Positions 1 to 7,158 of a DNA stretch of 64,000 bases are shown here, one piece after another; the stretch's first letter is position 1, and each line of letters opens with the position of its first letter. Source of the stretch: CAYNWT01 sp964450955 (lineage in GTDB: Bacteria > Planctomycetota > Planctomycetia > Planctomycetales > Planctomycetaceae); assembly GCA_964450955.1 (NCBI GenBank), contig CAYVFI010000007.1, positions 62,001 through 126,000 on the forward strand, in the 5' to 3' direction. A program made the position numbers and the translations under genes. The notes beneath the pieces are model-generated. The model made no database searches, was not told where the DNA came from, and saw only the letters and a program-made list of their open reading frames with translations.

Positions 1-35
1 TTCCTGACACCTTTTATCTTTTCCTTTTATCTTTT
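1..35. repeat. Interspersed repeat copy with 13-bp tandem duplication
   Basis: The first 21 bases are identical to 4228-4248, sharing the core TTCCTGACACCTTTT. Positions 10-22 and 23-35 are a perfect tandem duplication of the 13-mer CCTTTTATCTTTT. The copy may continue to the left of the window. It lies directly upstream of a gene remnant and puts a stop codon (5-7) in that gene's frame. It belongs to the same family as the inverted copies at 3992-4075 and 4226-4248. Confidence 0.7.
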
Positions 36-49
36 CGAACCTTCGCGAC

Positions 50-226
50 ATGCTGACCGATGCTCAGTCGAAGGATGGTTCGACTCGAGGTAGTTGGAGC
101 CCGGTGGAACCGACGAAAGACAAGTGGGGACCATCCGGTGGCCGGCACTATCTCACGTGCCTGAACCTGCTGATGCTGGAGGTGTATTACCGGCATCTGC
201 CGTTGTACATCGAACTGGAAGAGTAA
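50..226 (+). pseudogene. C-terminal remnant of prenyltransferase/squalene-oxidase-like protein
   Basis: This frame is open from position 8 to a TAA at 224-226. It encodes a peptide with the stretches GGRHYLTCLNLLMLEVYYR and HLPLY, which I recognise as the C-terminus of planctomycete proteins with prenyltransferase/squalene-oxidase (alpha-alpha barrel) repeats. The intact family has several hundred residues; only about 59 follow the first ATG at position 50. A TGA in the preceding repeat (5-7) closes the frame upstream, so the gene is cut off by the repeat. The rest could lie left of the window, but it would not be in frame. I see no ribosome binding site at the ATG, so it is best read as debris. 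The family call rests on recall of the motif. Confidence 0.55.
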
Positions 227-451
227 GTCCTGAGCCGGCCTTGGCGACTTCTTCGTCGCGATTGAGGATTCTTACCGGCTGTCTTTTTCGGCGTGGAACT
301 TTCCCACCCCGCCACGATCGATCTTGTGCGAAGACTAGCTATTGCCGGCGGATTTTGAATGAGGTTTTTAGGCATGCTTGACGCGCGTTTATGGAGGGGA
401 TAGTTTGTTTATAATTGACTCCTCAATGACATTTATCAAAGAAGGGCATGA

Positions 452-1018
452 ATGAAGATCTTATCAATTGTAGCAATGGCCGGGCTGATTACTTTAACGT
501 CGGCGTTCGCTCAGGATGGTTGGGAAGGGTACGACGGGCCGGGGCCGGGGCCTGATGTTGATGGTCCTGGTGGTGGCGGTGGTGGCGAACCACCGGAACC
601 TCCGTTATGCGTCTACGGGGCTCTAGACGGGACGGAGCCTTCCGGTGGTTACGAGTTATCTGAAGGAAGGGTGCGGAAACTCAAATTATGCGCGGAGTCC
701 ATCGCCCCAGGAAGCTGGAATGTGGAGGCGTCTGTGGAACCCGGGATGGTCGTGGCAGGCCAAAATCCATTTGACATCTACCTATTCTCTAGTCAACTGG
801 TTGTGTGCAATGTTGGAACTGGAGTCTGTGAGACTTATCCGAACGACATAATCGAATTGGCGGGTCCGGACAAGGCGGTGGTATTCACCTCGTCAATCCA
901 GAGCGTGAGGGGCGCTGGCACTTATTATGCTATCGCAGGCGTTGACGCTAGGCCGAAAGCCGGAGGTGCTTGGCTTAACGAGACTTTCGACTTCACTGAC
1001 GTTCTCTCTCTGGAATAG
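452..1018 (+). CDS. Secreted orphan protein with Gly/Pro-rich linker
   Basis: A 188-residue protein with a clear Sec signal peptide (Lys at residue 2, hydrophobic core to about residue 17, Ala-rich cleavage region ending near AFAQ). A low-complexity Gly/Pro/Asp/Glu linker (about residues 22-50) follows, then a globular domain of about 135 residues with four cysteines that could form disulphides. The start at 452 is preferred because GAAGGG lies about 6 bases upstream. An overlapping ATG at 448 opens a short frame only. I do not recognise the C-terminal domain. It sits alone between remnants and probably has its own promoter in 227-451. Function unknown; exported location is likely. Confidence 0.7.
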   Translation: MKILSIVAMAGLITLTSAFAQDGWEGYDGPGPGPDVDGPGGGGGGEPPEPPLCVYGALDGTEPSGGYELSEGRVRKLKLCAESIAPGSWNVEASVEPGMVVAGQNPFDIYLFSSQLVVCNVGTGVCETYPNDIIELAGPDKAVVFTSSIQSVRGAGTYYAIAGVDARPKAGGAWLNETFDFTDVLSLE

Positions 1019-1324
1019 CTGGGAGATAAGTAGTCAAGCCGGCCGCTGGCAACAGTGGCTGGCGAGGCTCACTTATCAGGCCAATCGCGCTTGTTTGCTT
1101 GACCGAATTGTCACTAGTGGCTTCTCTTGTCGACGTTGTAAGCCAGCGAGTTGAGGCCATTCCTGAGCGTCGGAGACGAGAAAATGGCGAACCGAAAATT
1201 CGCAGTTTTCGGCGAGGCAAACGGACAGCCTCGAAATTGATTCTGTCAACCTCACCACATAGCGTTCACCCGTGGATAGAGGTTTCGACGTGCGATTGCA
1301 CGGCTCACTCAAGAGGTTCACAAC
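1019..1324. other. Intergenic gap, no gene seen
   Basis: About 300 bases between two plus-strand secreted orphan genes. Short frames on both strands have no family resemblance or good ribosome binding site. No convincing terminator or repeat was found. The promoter of the downstream gene probably lies here. Confidence 0.5.
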
Positions 1325-2995
1325 ATGCGTATTTTAGTGCTTTTTTTTATTCTTCTGAGTGCCAGTCAAGTCGCTACTGCGGACGATGAGCTTGTGGTTC
1401 TCGTTGTCGACGGCGTGGGTTCGCCAATGTGGAATGTTCGCCATCTGGAGTTGTTTGATCACTATAAGCTAACGAACGAACTGAAATCTGACGGGAGGCT
1501 TCGTCTTTGGTCAGAAGACCCTTTTGCTGCGTATCGAGATGTGCAAGGTCAAAAGGGCTACGTACTCACGCTCGGCACAACAGGGCGCTGGGTGCGTGCC
1601 AGCTTTGTGACTTTGAAGAACCCAGGTGCTTTTAGTCATTTTATTTCCGGCAGGCTTGACAAAGCGAAAAAAACAATGGGGCCCGAGTTGGAGGCTAAAG
1701 TCAAGCGAGCGGGTGATCGCATAACGATAGAGCTCCCGGCGCATGTGTGGAAAAATAATCCGCGGTTTCGTAGTCCCGCGTGGGAAGAGCATTACCGGTA
1801 CTCAGAGCCAGTGATGATAAATTTGGCGGGGTCGCCGAGTTCGTCAGCGGGACCATACGGTGATGAAGTCGCAGTGGGCGACCGGCAGGAAAGTGGTCTG
1901 CTTCAATCCTTGCAACGTGTGCCGATTAAGAAAATCGCACCTCTGCTAAAGTCGGCTCGCGGCAAGCTGTCGTACTATGTCTTTCAACCCGGCGAGTTAC
2001 CTGATTCGCTAAAATTGGCGGCATTGCGGAAGATTGCCCGACAGGTGGCGCCGAGGCTGCAGCGGAGGAACATCGAGGATCTGGCAGCGTATGAGGACCG
2101 CAAGTCCGTGGCTGACTCGAAGCTGAGTCTTATTGGGTCGTCGCTACTTGACATTGAAGAAGCGCGAGCATGGACAGAGTGGCCGGAGGGCGACAAGCCG
2201 TACAGAACACAGTGCCGAGTTCAGGCAAAAAAGGGAAGCAAGCTGCACGGGCTATTCACTGCGCTGAAGTCCGCGTCTTCAAAACGTGTTGCCCTTGGGT
2301 CCGGTAATGTTGGTAGCATTCGGCTGGCGGCGGGGATTCCAGAGACGATTCGACCGATTCTGAATGCATGGTTGCGAGACCTGACTGGTAGTGAGGTTGG
2401 TGCAGAGTTTCTTGGTTCGCAATCAATTCGGTTCTCAGGTCGACTGGACATCAACGGTGATGATTTGCAGTTTGTCGCCGTTGGTCAGGGAGATTTCGCT
2501 GATGGGGCCATCAAGTTTCTGACTCCGCCTACAGAAGCTCCTCTGGAGATTGGTCCGATCAAGCTGGAATCGGTCAACTATTCGGCAGCCGCAGTTGAGG
2601 GAGGGATTGGTCTGGGCATCTCAACGCGACTTGGGGTCGCGTTACCTGGGAAGGTGGACTTGGAACGAGTAAGCTCAGCGCCGCTTGCGGTTGTGGAGTG
2701 TGACCTCGCGCCTGTTTTGAAAGCCAGGAACGGTGAGCAGGTGTCCAAGCTACTACGAAGCATCGAACGTGCTTACACCCGTTCGTTGGTTGGAACGCCG
2801 TCTGCCGTGGAAATGGCGCAGGGAATCCTGGAGAGACCAGATGCTGACAGCCTGTTGGAACGCGCGACGCCTGAAGGTGATTGGAAGATCACAGCGAGGT
2901 TGGATATCCGGCGTAACGTCGCCGTCCTCGATGTGACGGTAGGTGCGGATGCTCACAGGTTTTGGCGTCTTCAGCGCGCTTTGCTGAACCACTGA
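1325..2995 (+). CDS. Large secreted protein of unknown function
   Basis: A 556-residue protein with an N-terminal signal peptide (MRILVLFFILLSASQVATA) and a probable cleavage near residue 19. The rest is soluble with no further membrane segment. Residues from about 20 start a beta-alpha rich region (DDELVVLVVDGVGS). I see no catalytic motif that I can name. It resembles the large exported single-gene proteins common in planctomycetes. The start is supported by AAGAGG about 8 bases upstream of ATG. It converges on the sulfatase remnant, with 68 bases between them. Coding is well supported by length and signal peptide; function is unknown. Confidence 0.75.
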   Translation: MRILVLFFILLSASQVATADDELVVLVVDGVGSPMWNVRHLELFDHYKLTNELKSDGRLRLWSEDPFAAYRDVQGQKGYVLTLGTTGRWVRASFVTLKNPGAFSHFISGRLDKAKKTMGPELEAKVKRAGDRITIELPAHVWKNNPRFRSPAWEEHYRYSEPVMINLAGSPSSSAGPYGDEVAVGDRQESGLLQSLQRVPIKKIAPLLKSARGKLSYYVFQPGELPDSLKLAALRKIARQVAPRLQRRNIEDLAAYEDRKSVADSKLSLIGSSLLDIEEARAWTEWPEGDKPYRTQCRVQAKKGSKLHGLFTALKSASSKRVALGSGNVGSIRLAAGIPETIRPILNAWLRDLTGSEVGAEFLGSQSIRFSGRLDINGDDLQFVAVGQGDFADGAIKFLTPPTEAPLEIGPIKLESVNYSAAAVEGGIGLGISTRLGVALPGKVDLERVSSAPLAVVECDLAPVLKARNGEQVSKLLRSIERAYTRSLVGTPSAVEMAQGILERPDADSLLERATPEGDWKITARLDIRRNVAVLDVTVGADAHRFWRLQRALLNH

Positions 2996-3063
2996 AGCGA
3001 GGCGAATCAGTAGTTTACTTGCGGTGCTGTGAGCTGCGGCGTTATTTGATTCGACCGATCTCC

Positions 3064-3991
3064 CTATAAGTCGTTGTCTCGCACTTGGACTAGCTTCGCT
3101 TTGATTCGGGCTTTGAACTTATTTACGAGCTGCTTGTGTTCTTCCTTGCCTGCCAGGTTCGTGTATTGCAGTGGGTCGGCTTGCATGTTGAATAGTTCGT
3201 AGCCCTTTGAGCCGTCTTCGGCGTACTGGATGAAGGCCCATTTGTCTTCGCGAAGCAGGAAGCCTTTTCCGTTCACGCAGAAGGCTGTGTCGCGGACGGA
3301 TGCGCTTGGATCGTCCAGTAGTGGGGCGATGTTCTTGCCCTGGATGCGGGTGGGGACTTCAAGGCCGCAGAGTGATGAGATGGTTGGGTAGAGGTCCAGG
3401 AGTTCGACAAACGATCGGCAGACGGCCGGTTGTTTACCGGGGACGCTGATGATGAGTGGCACGGCGGCGGATTCTTCGTGCAGGCTGACTTTGGCCCAGA
3501 AGTCGTGTTCGCCAAGGTGGTAGCCGTGGTCGCTGGTGAAGATGACGATCGTGTCGTCGGCGAGGCCGTTGGACTTGAGTGCGGACATGACTTTGCCGAC
3601 CTGAGCGTCCATGTAGGCGACCGATGCGTAGTAACCGCCTACGGCTTTGCGTTGGCGGCGTGGGTCCATCTTCATGTTCTTGCTGGTCTTGTAGTTGATG
3701 CCAGCGCGGGGGATGTCGTTCCAGTCTCCGGGGACTTTCTCGGGTAGTTTCATTTCGCCGTAGGGGAACGGTTTGTAGTACGATCGCGGTGAGACGAAGG
3801 GAGCATGCGGTCGAACGAAGCCGACACCCAGCCAGAAGGGCTTGTCCATGTTTTTGTATTGGCCGAGTAGTTCGCAGGCTTTGGCTGCTGTTTTTCCGTC
3901 TGAGTGAACCAGATCGTCGCCGTCTGCTTCGACGACTACGAATGTGTTTCCGCCAACGGCTGGCTTCTTGCCGTCTGGATTGATCATTTTT
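3064..3991 (-). pseudogene. 5'-truncated sulfatase (iduronate-2-sulfatase-like)
   Basis: This frame encodes the C-terminal two thirds of a formylglycine-dependent sulfatase. Recognisable parts are GVGFVRPHAPF, the metal-binding block FTSDHGYHLGEHDFWAK with Asp, His and Lys, and a C-terminal domain with the ELFNMQADPLQ pattern typical of planctomycete iduronate-type sulfatases. The N-terminal third is missing. That part carries the DD metal ligands and the Cys-x-Pro-x-Arg site where formylglycine forms. The homology stops exactly where an inverted repeat begins (3992). The frame runs on into repeat and RAYT debris to 4071, but that stretch does not look like sulfatase. The product cannot be an active sulfatase. 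About 300 residues of a usual 450-500 remain. Confidence 0.85.
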
Positions 3992-4075
3992 AAGGTGTCA
4001 GGAACCGTTTCCAGCAGCGGCTGGGAACGTAGGCGAATTCTTGATCGGTGTAGGCCAAAGGCTCCTGGCACCTTT
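3992..4075. repeat. 84-bp REPIN-like element with imperfect inverted ends
   Basis: The left end is AAGGTGTCAGGAACC (3992-4006) and the right end is GGCTCCTGGCACCTTT (4060-4075). These are imperfect inverted repeats around a spacer of about 53 bases. The same end sequence occurs at 4226-4248 and at the window start. The element lies exactly between the broken sulfatase and the RAYT fragment. That fits REP sequences mobilised by a RAYT-type transposase, although direct mobility is not shown. Confidence 0.7.
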
Positions 4076-4184
4076 CCGCTTGTTCAAAGCCTTTGTCTTT
4101 GTCAAAGATCATCATCCGAGCGTTGGCTCGGTTGAGAACGTGGTAGATCAGACCACCTTTTGCGGCTCGTTTTGGGCGTCCCAT
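4076..4184 (-). pseudogene. N-terminal fragment of a RAYT (Y1_Tnp) transposase
   Basis: From the ATG at 4184 the frame reads MGRPKRAAKGGLIYHVLNR, then ANARMMIF, and ends as it enters the repeat at 4075. This is the typical start of planctomycete REP-associated tyrosine transposases. The family has about 200 or more residues with an HUH metal site and a catalytic Tyr; only about 35 remain here, without either. The fragment is flanked by two copies of the AAGGTGTCAGGAACC repeat. That repeat is probably the REP this transposase family once recognised. Confidence 0.75.
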
Positions 4185-4206
4185 GCAACAAAGAGTAGGC
4201 AAATCA

Positions 4207-4485
4207 CTACTCGGTGTCAATTAAAGGTTCCTGACACCTTTTATCTTTCTTGTTCACGATACTGAGTGCACAGATTGCTGAGAACGGATAGCGGGAGGTG
4301 TTCGTGATACGATCCCGCGTATCCGGATCGAAGGCGATTTCGGGGCCTGAGGCGTCCGGGCGATCCTCCGGGCGGGCAGACCTCAGGTCGCGCAGGGTCG
4401 CATCCGGCTGAGAAGAGGCTCCCCGCCTGCCTGGTAGGTAAAGATCTTCATCCGGATAGAAATCGTTGCTGGCGATTGTCTTCAT
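4207..4485 (-). CDS. Small ORF of unknown function running into a repeat
   Basis: A 92-residue frame starting MKTIASNDFYPDEDLYLPG. It has an acidic N-terminus and an Arg/Asp/Pro-rich middle. The last dozen residues are encoded by the interspersed repeat at 4226-4248, so the natural C-terminus is probably lost. The start lies only 4 bases after the stop of the upstream ORF (4490), so the two would be translationally coupled. There is no recognised domain and no close ribosome binding site other than the coupling. It may be a real truncated gene or chance. Confidence 0.35.
   Translation of the reverse strand: MKTIASNDFYPDEDLYLPGRRGASSQPDATLRDLRSARPEDRPDASGPEIAFDPDTRDRITNTSRYPFSAICALSIVNKKDKRCQEPLIDTE
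4226..4248 (-). repeat. Copy of the GGTTCCTGACACC repeat
   Basis: GGTTCCTGACACCTTTTATC and the next three bases repeat the first 21 bases of the window, and are in inverse orientation to 3992-4006. The copy overlaps the 3' end of a small minus-strand ORF and supplies its last codons. That suggests the ORF was truncated here. Confidence 0.75.
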
Positions 4486-4489
4486 ATGC

Positions 4490-4699
4490 TCACCAGTATA
4501 CGTCGCGTCTGTGCCTGATTGCCCCACATTTCGGGCAACTCGATACAAAAGTGAATGACCTGACGGAAGCCCGTCCTGCGTTCTGGGTATGGAACGGCAA
4601 GCACTTTCGCAGCTGCTGCACTCTTTCCGATTCCGGAGCCAACTCGATCGCGGACTCGCAGGCGGCCAGAGCGTCTTCCACCTGGATCAATGGGGCCAT
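4490..4699 (-). CDS. Small CxxC-containing ORF of unknown function
   Basis: About 69 residues from the ATG at 4699. A GTG at 4726 would add nine residues. The middle is helical (DALAACESAIELAPESERV) and the end carries a CPKC pair followed by a basic tail. The ATG lies inside the conserved tail of a hairpin repeat (4687-4720), which makes the start doubtful. It is followed after 4 bases by the next small ORF. No family is recognised. The coupling argues weakly that both are genuine. Confidence 0.35.
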   Translation of the reverse strand: MAPLIQVEDALAACESAIELAPESERVQQLRKCLPFHTQNAGRASVRSFTFVSSCPKCGAIRHRRDVYW

Positions 4700-4720
4700 C
4701 CATTTGTTGACCTTTGGATC
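4687..4720 (-). repeat. Hairpin repeat with GGATGGCCCC tail, copy C
   Basis: On the minus strand a small hairpin (GATCCAAAGGTC, 4709-4720) is followed by AACAAATGGATGGCCCCATT. The tail matches copies at 5422-5445 and 6104-6128, while the stem sequence differs. This copy lies downstream of the truncated RAYT gene. Confidence 0.6.
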
Positions 4721-4798
4721 GATCACTCTCTGCCAACCCCTCCCACGGTCACGAAGCTGTGTTCTTCACACCCGAGAGAGTCGGACCCGCGACCGTGT

Positions 4799-5356
4799 TT
4801 ACAAGCGACCGTTTCTCAGAATCGCCGCTTCATCCAGCAGCAACTGAGCCTTAAACCGCCCCTCCCAAAACCGTCCCGTGCACTCGTCCTGTTTGTTCGC
4901 TTCCCGAGCCACCTTTTCAGACAGGAACCGCATTAACCACGACACGCTCGACAACCGCAACCGCCACTCGGCGATCTTCTTCGTGTCGCCCTGCATGACC
5001 GTGAGTTCCAAATCAGTGATGTCCTTGGCTGAACCATCCTTCTCCTTCCGAGTCGGACAGAGCTTCCACCATCGCTGAACAATCTCCTCGTCCGACCACT
5101 CGCTCACTACATCTGGTCGGTTCCTCAAAATGATGTGGATGTGGTTACTCATGATCGAATAGCCAAGCACCTCAACACCCATGACCGACGCGAGAAACTC
5201 CATCCGCTGCCGAATCAAATCCCGTCGAGGCTCATAGTCAGCGCCCGTGACAGGATCTTTCCCGCACAAGAAGGCTCGTCGCACACAGCGATTGATGCAG
5301 TGCACAACCTGCACTTCACCATCGGACAGAACCTCTCTTCGATTCACGCGAGCCAT
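4799..5356 (-). pseudogene. C-terminally truncated RAYT / IS200-like transposase
   Basis: A 185-residue protein starting MARVNRREVLSDGEVQVVHC. It has the HUH metal motif in SNHIHIIL (about residues 70-77) and the later block RFWEGRFKAQLLLDEA. It belongs to the planctomycete Y1_Tnp family with the MARVNRRE start, whose members normally continue after LLDEA with a YVDLNP-like helix to 300 or more residues. Here it ends eight residues after LLDEA. The C-terminal part is therefore gone and activity is doubtful. Inverted copies of the GGATGGCCCC hairpin repeat lie on both sides (4687-4720 and 5407-5445). That is the layout expected of a RAYT with its REP sequences. Confidence 0.8.
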
Positions 5357-5406
5357 TATGGGCCTCGATTCAACAGGGTTGTTCGCTTCTGCAGAGTGTA
5401 TAAGCT

Positions 5407-5445
5407 GCCGTTGCGAACGGCCAACCGATGGATGGCCCCATTATC
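5407..5445 (+). repeat. Hairpin repeat with GGATGGCCCC tail, copy A
   Basis: A perfect 6-bp stem (GCCGTT, loop GCG, AACGGC; 5407-5421) is followed by CAACCGATGGATGGCCCCAT. It is inverted relative to copies B and C and lies just upstream of the truncated RAYT start. Confidence 0.65.
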
Positions 5446-5499
5446 TCTTTCCCATGATCTCTTGTCGACTCGAAAATTCGCTCAATGGTTGTGTTCCCT

Positions 5500-5847
5500 T
5501 CAGATCCAACCGGGCCACACGATGAACTCGAGTAGCAGGACGATCAGGATAAATGTTGGAACAAATAGAAAGATTAAGACACCCTTCCAGGAGTTGGCAT
5601 CCAACATCCAAGTCAAGATCGAGAGGCCCACTCCAAGCGCTATGGCTGTTGCGGGGAGCCAACTCCACCCCAGATCGTGTCTTGAGAACCTCCGAATACA
5701 CCACATATGACCATAGTAGAGTCCGCCACTGCTGGCCGAAGCGAGCATGCAGGTGAGTAATGCATGTCTCCGGCTACCTGAAGGGTACTCTCTGCTGGTC
5801 TCAACAACGTCATCCGGCAAGCGCTCGTAGGGGTTTTCACTGTTCAT
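5500..5847 (-). CDS. Small membrane protein of unknown function
   Basis: A 115-residue protein starting MNSENPYERLPDDVV. After a polar N-terminus of about 25 residues come three or four probable membrane segments (about 28-45, 62-78, 85-100 and a last one ending VWPGWI). Its start overlaps the end of the upstream ORF by 11 bases (ATGAACAGTGA), so translation is likely coupled. The pair lies between hairpin repeats A and B, which are in inverted orientation. I do not recognise the family. Base use is less regular than in the core genes nearby, which fits accessory DNA. Confidence 0.6.
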   Translation of the reverse strand: MNSENPYERLPDDVVETSREYPSGSRRHALLTCMLASASSGGLYYGHMWCIRRFSRHDLGWSWLPATAIALGVGLSILTWMLDANSWKGVLIFLFVPTFILIVLLLEFIVWPGWI

Positions 5848-6103
5848 ACGGAATACCGGGAATTGGGGGCCATCCCTGCAACTTCTTACCGTTGCCGGGG
5901 CACTTCTTCACAAATGCATGCTTGCAACCGTACGGGTCCGTAATCTCGCTCGTACAAGGGTTCGTGAACCCTGGAGCGTCCATGCCGGTCGGCGGGTTCC
6001 ATGAAACACCGCAGTTTGACATAGCACAAGCAAAGAACCAGTTGCTGTTACACTTCCATACCTCATAGGGCTCTTTAGCAGCCCTAAATGTGTCGAAGCA
6101 CAT
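5837..6103 (-). CDS. Small Cys-rich protein of unknown function
   Basis: About 88 residues from the ATG at 6103. A GTG at 6121 would add six residues but lies inside the repeat. The protein has six or seven cysteines, several Trp, and many Pro/Gly residues (NPPTGMDAPGFTNP, KCPGNGKKLQGWPP), suggesting a compact disulphide-bonded or metal-binding fold. No signal peptide is visible. It overlaps the downstream membrane-protein gene by 11 bases. The two may act together, for example as a small effector or binding protein with a membrane partner, but that is only inference from layout. Confidence 0.5.
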   Translation of the reverse strand: MCFDTFRAAKEPYEVWKCNSNWFFACAMSNCGVSWNPPTGMDAPGFTNPCTSEITDPYGCKHAFVKKCPGNGKKLQGWPPIPGIPYEQ

Positions 6104-6141
6104 GACAACGGGGCCATCCACCGGTTGAACCTTGCACAGGT
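6104..6141 (-). repeat. Hairpin repeat with GGATGGCCCC tail, copy B
   Basis: On the minus strand, a hairpin ACCT-GTGCA-AGGT (6129-6141) precedes TCAACCGGTGGATGGCCCCG. The stem differs from copies A and C while the tail is conserved, so the hairpin seems to be kept as a structure rather than as a sequence. Confidence 0.6.
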
Positions 6142-6213
6142 GGCATTGTACATGCCTTGCTCGAGCGAGGCCCGCACCGACGATGACGACCTGGTTCGAA
6201 TCCGTCGTGTCCG

Positions 6214-7158
6214 TTATGCCGAAACCTCGACGGATTCCTCGGTCACACCCCGAATCATGCGGAATGGGGCAAGAAGGTTGTTCTTCATTGGGATGCCGGT
6301 TCCGGTGGGCTGCAGCACAACGGCCGTGGCGTCGTCGTCTTGAAGGTTCCGGGGGGAGAGTTCTCGCAGCTTCTCCGTCAGCCAGTCGACACAGTCGCCC
6401 GGTTCAGTCCCTGGCGACGCGTTCAGGAGTTCCAGCAATCCGCTGGTGTGGATGGGCGTCCCTGACTCATCCAACGCTTCGAAGTACGCGTCGGTGAAGA
6501 GCAGTAGCTGATCGCCAATCTGAAAGTCGATCGTTTGGGGTTCGTAGCTCGCGATCTCAACTATACCAAGAGGCAGGCCGGTTTTGTCTTGGTCCTCTTC
6601 AGTCCCAAACACCTCCCACACGCCGGTTGATTTACGGAATACCAGTGGGGGTGGGTGGCCTGCGATTGATACGGTGAGTGATCGCTGCGGCTCGAAGTAC
6701 GTGGCGACGATCGCTGTTGCGAATCTTCCGTCGTTGGCGACATTGCTGAACTCTTTATTGATCGCAGTCATGAGGCTGGACTGACCGATCACGTTGACAT
6801 GCCGCCGCATGATTGATCGCAACAAGTCTGCTGTTTCGGCGACAGCCAGGCCGTGTCCGGCGACATCAGCGAGGAGAATTCGTGAGATGCGTCCGGACGC
6901 GCACGAGGTGAAGTAGTACACGTCGCCGCCGTTCTTAGCTCCGTCAAAGGGCTTGCTGACAACAACTCCTTCGAGTCCCGTCATCTCAACCGCGGTTCGC
7001 GTCTCAGCAGCTCCACCCCACAGTTCCATGCACTGCATACGATGTTCGTTGCGAGGCGTCAGAACCCCTTGGCTCGTCACGTCTTCGCAGGCGAGTTTCG
7101 GTGAGGTTATCGTGTCGCCGGGATGTGCCGACTCCGTTCGGTCCGATAAATCACCCAT
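6214..7158 (-). CDS. SpoIIE/RsbU-type PP2C serine phosphatase
   Basis: A 314-residue protein whose C-terminal two thirds form a PPM-family SpoIIE phosphatase domain. Recognisable metal-binding blocks are ILLADVAGHGLAVA, SIAGHPPPLVF, LLLFTDAYFEA and a final DDATAVVL. About 70 residues precede the domain without a clear sensor fold. Such enzymes remove phosphate from anti-anti-sigma factors or similar partners. No STAS protein or anti-sigma kinase is visible in this window, so its target is unknown. It is the last gene of a four-gene operon and overlaps the upstream SDR gene by 8 bases. The protein appears soluble and cytoplasmic. Confidence 0.88.
   Translation of the reverse strand: MGDLSDRTESAHPGDTITSPKLACEDVTSQGVLTPRNEHRMQCMELWGGAAETRTAVEMTGLEGVVVSKPFDGAKNGGDVYYFTSCASGRISRILLADVAGHGLAVAETADLLRSIMRRHVNVIGQSSLMTAINKEFSNVANDGRFATAIVATYFEPQRSLTVSIAGHPPPLVFRKSTGVWEVFGTEEDQDKTGLPLGIVEIASYEPQTIDFQIGDQLLLFTDAYFEALDESGTPIHTSGLLELLNASPGTEPGDCVDWLTEKLRELSPRNLQDDDATAVVLQPTGTGIPMKNNLLAPFRMIRGVTEESVEVSA

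Noticed and set aside
5407..6141. Hairpin repeats as integron attC sites
   Set aside because: The tails lack the paired GTTRRRY/RYYYAAC ends and no integron integrase is present, so a REP-like origin fits better.
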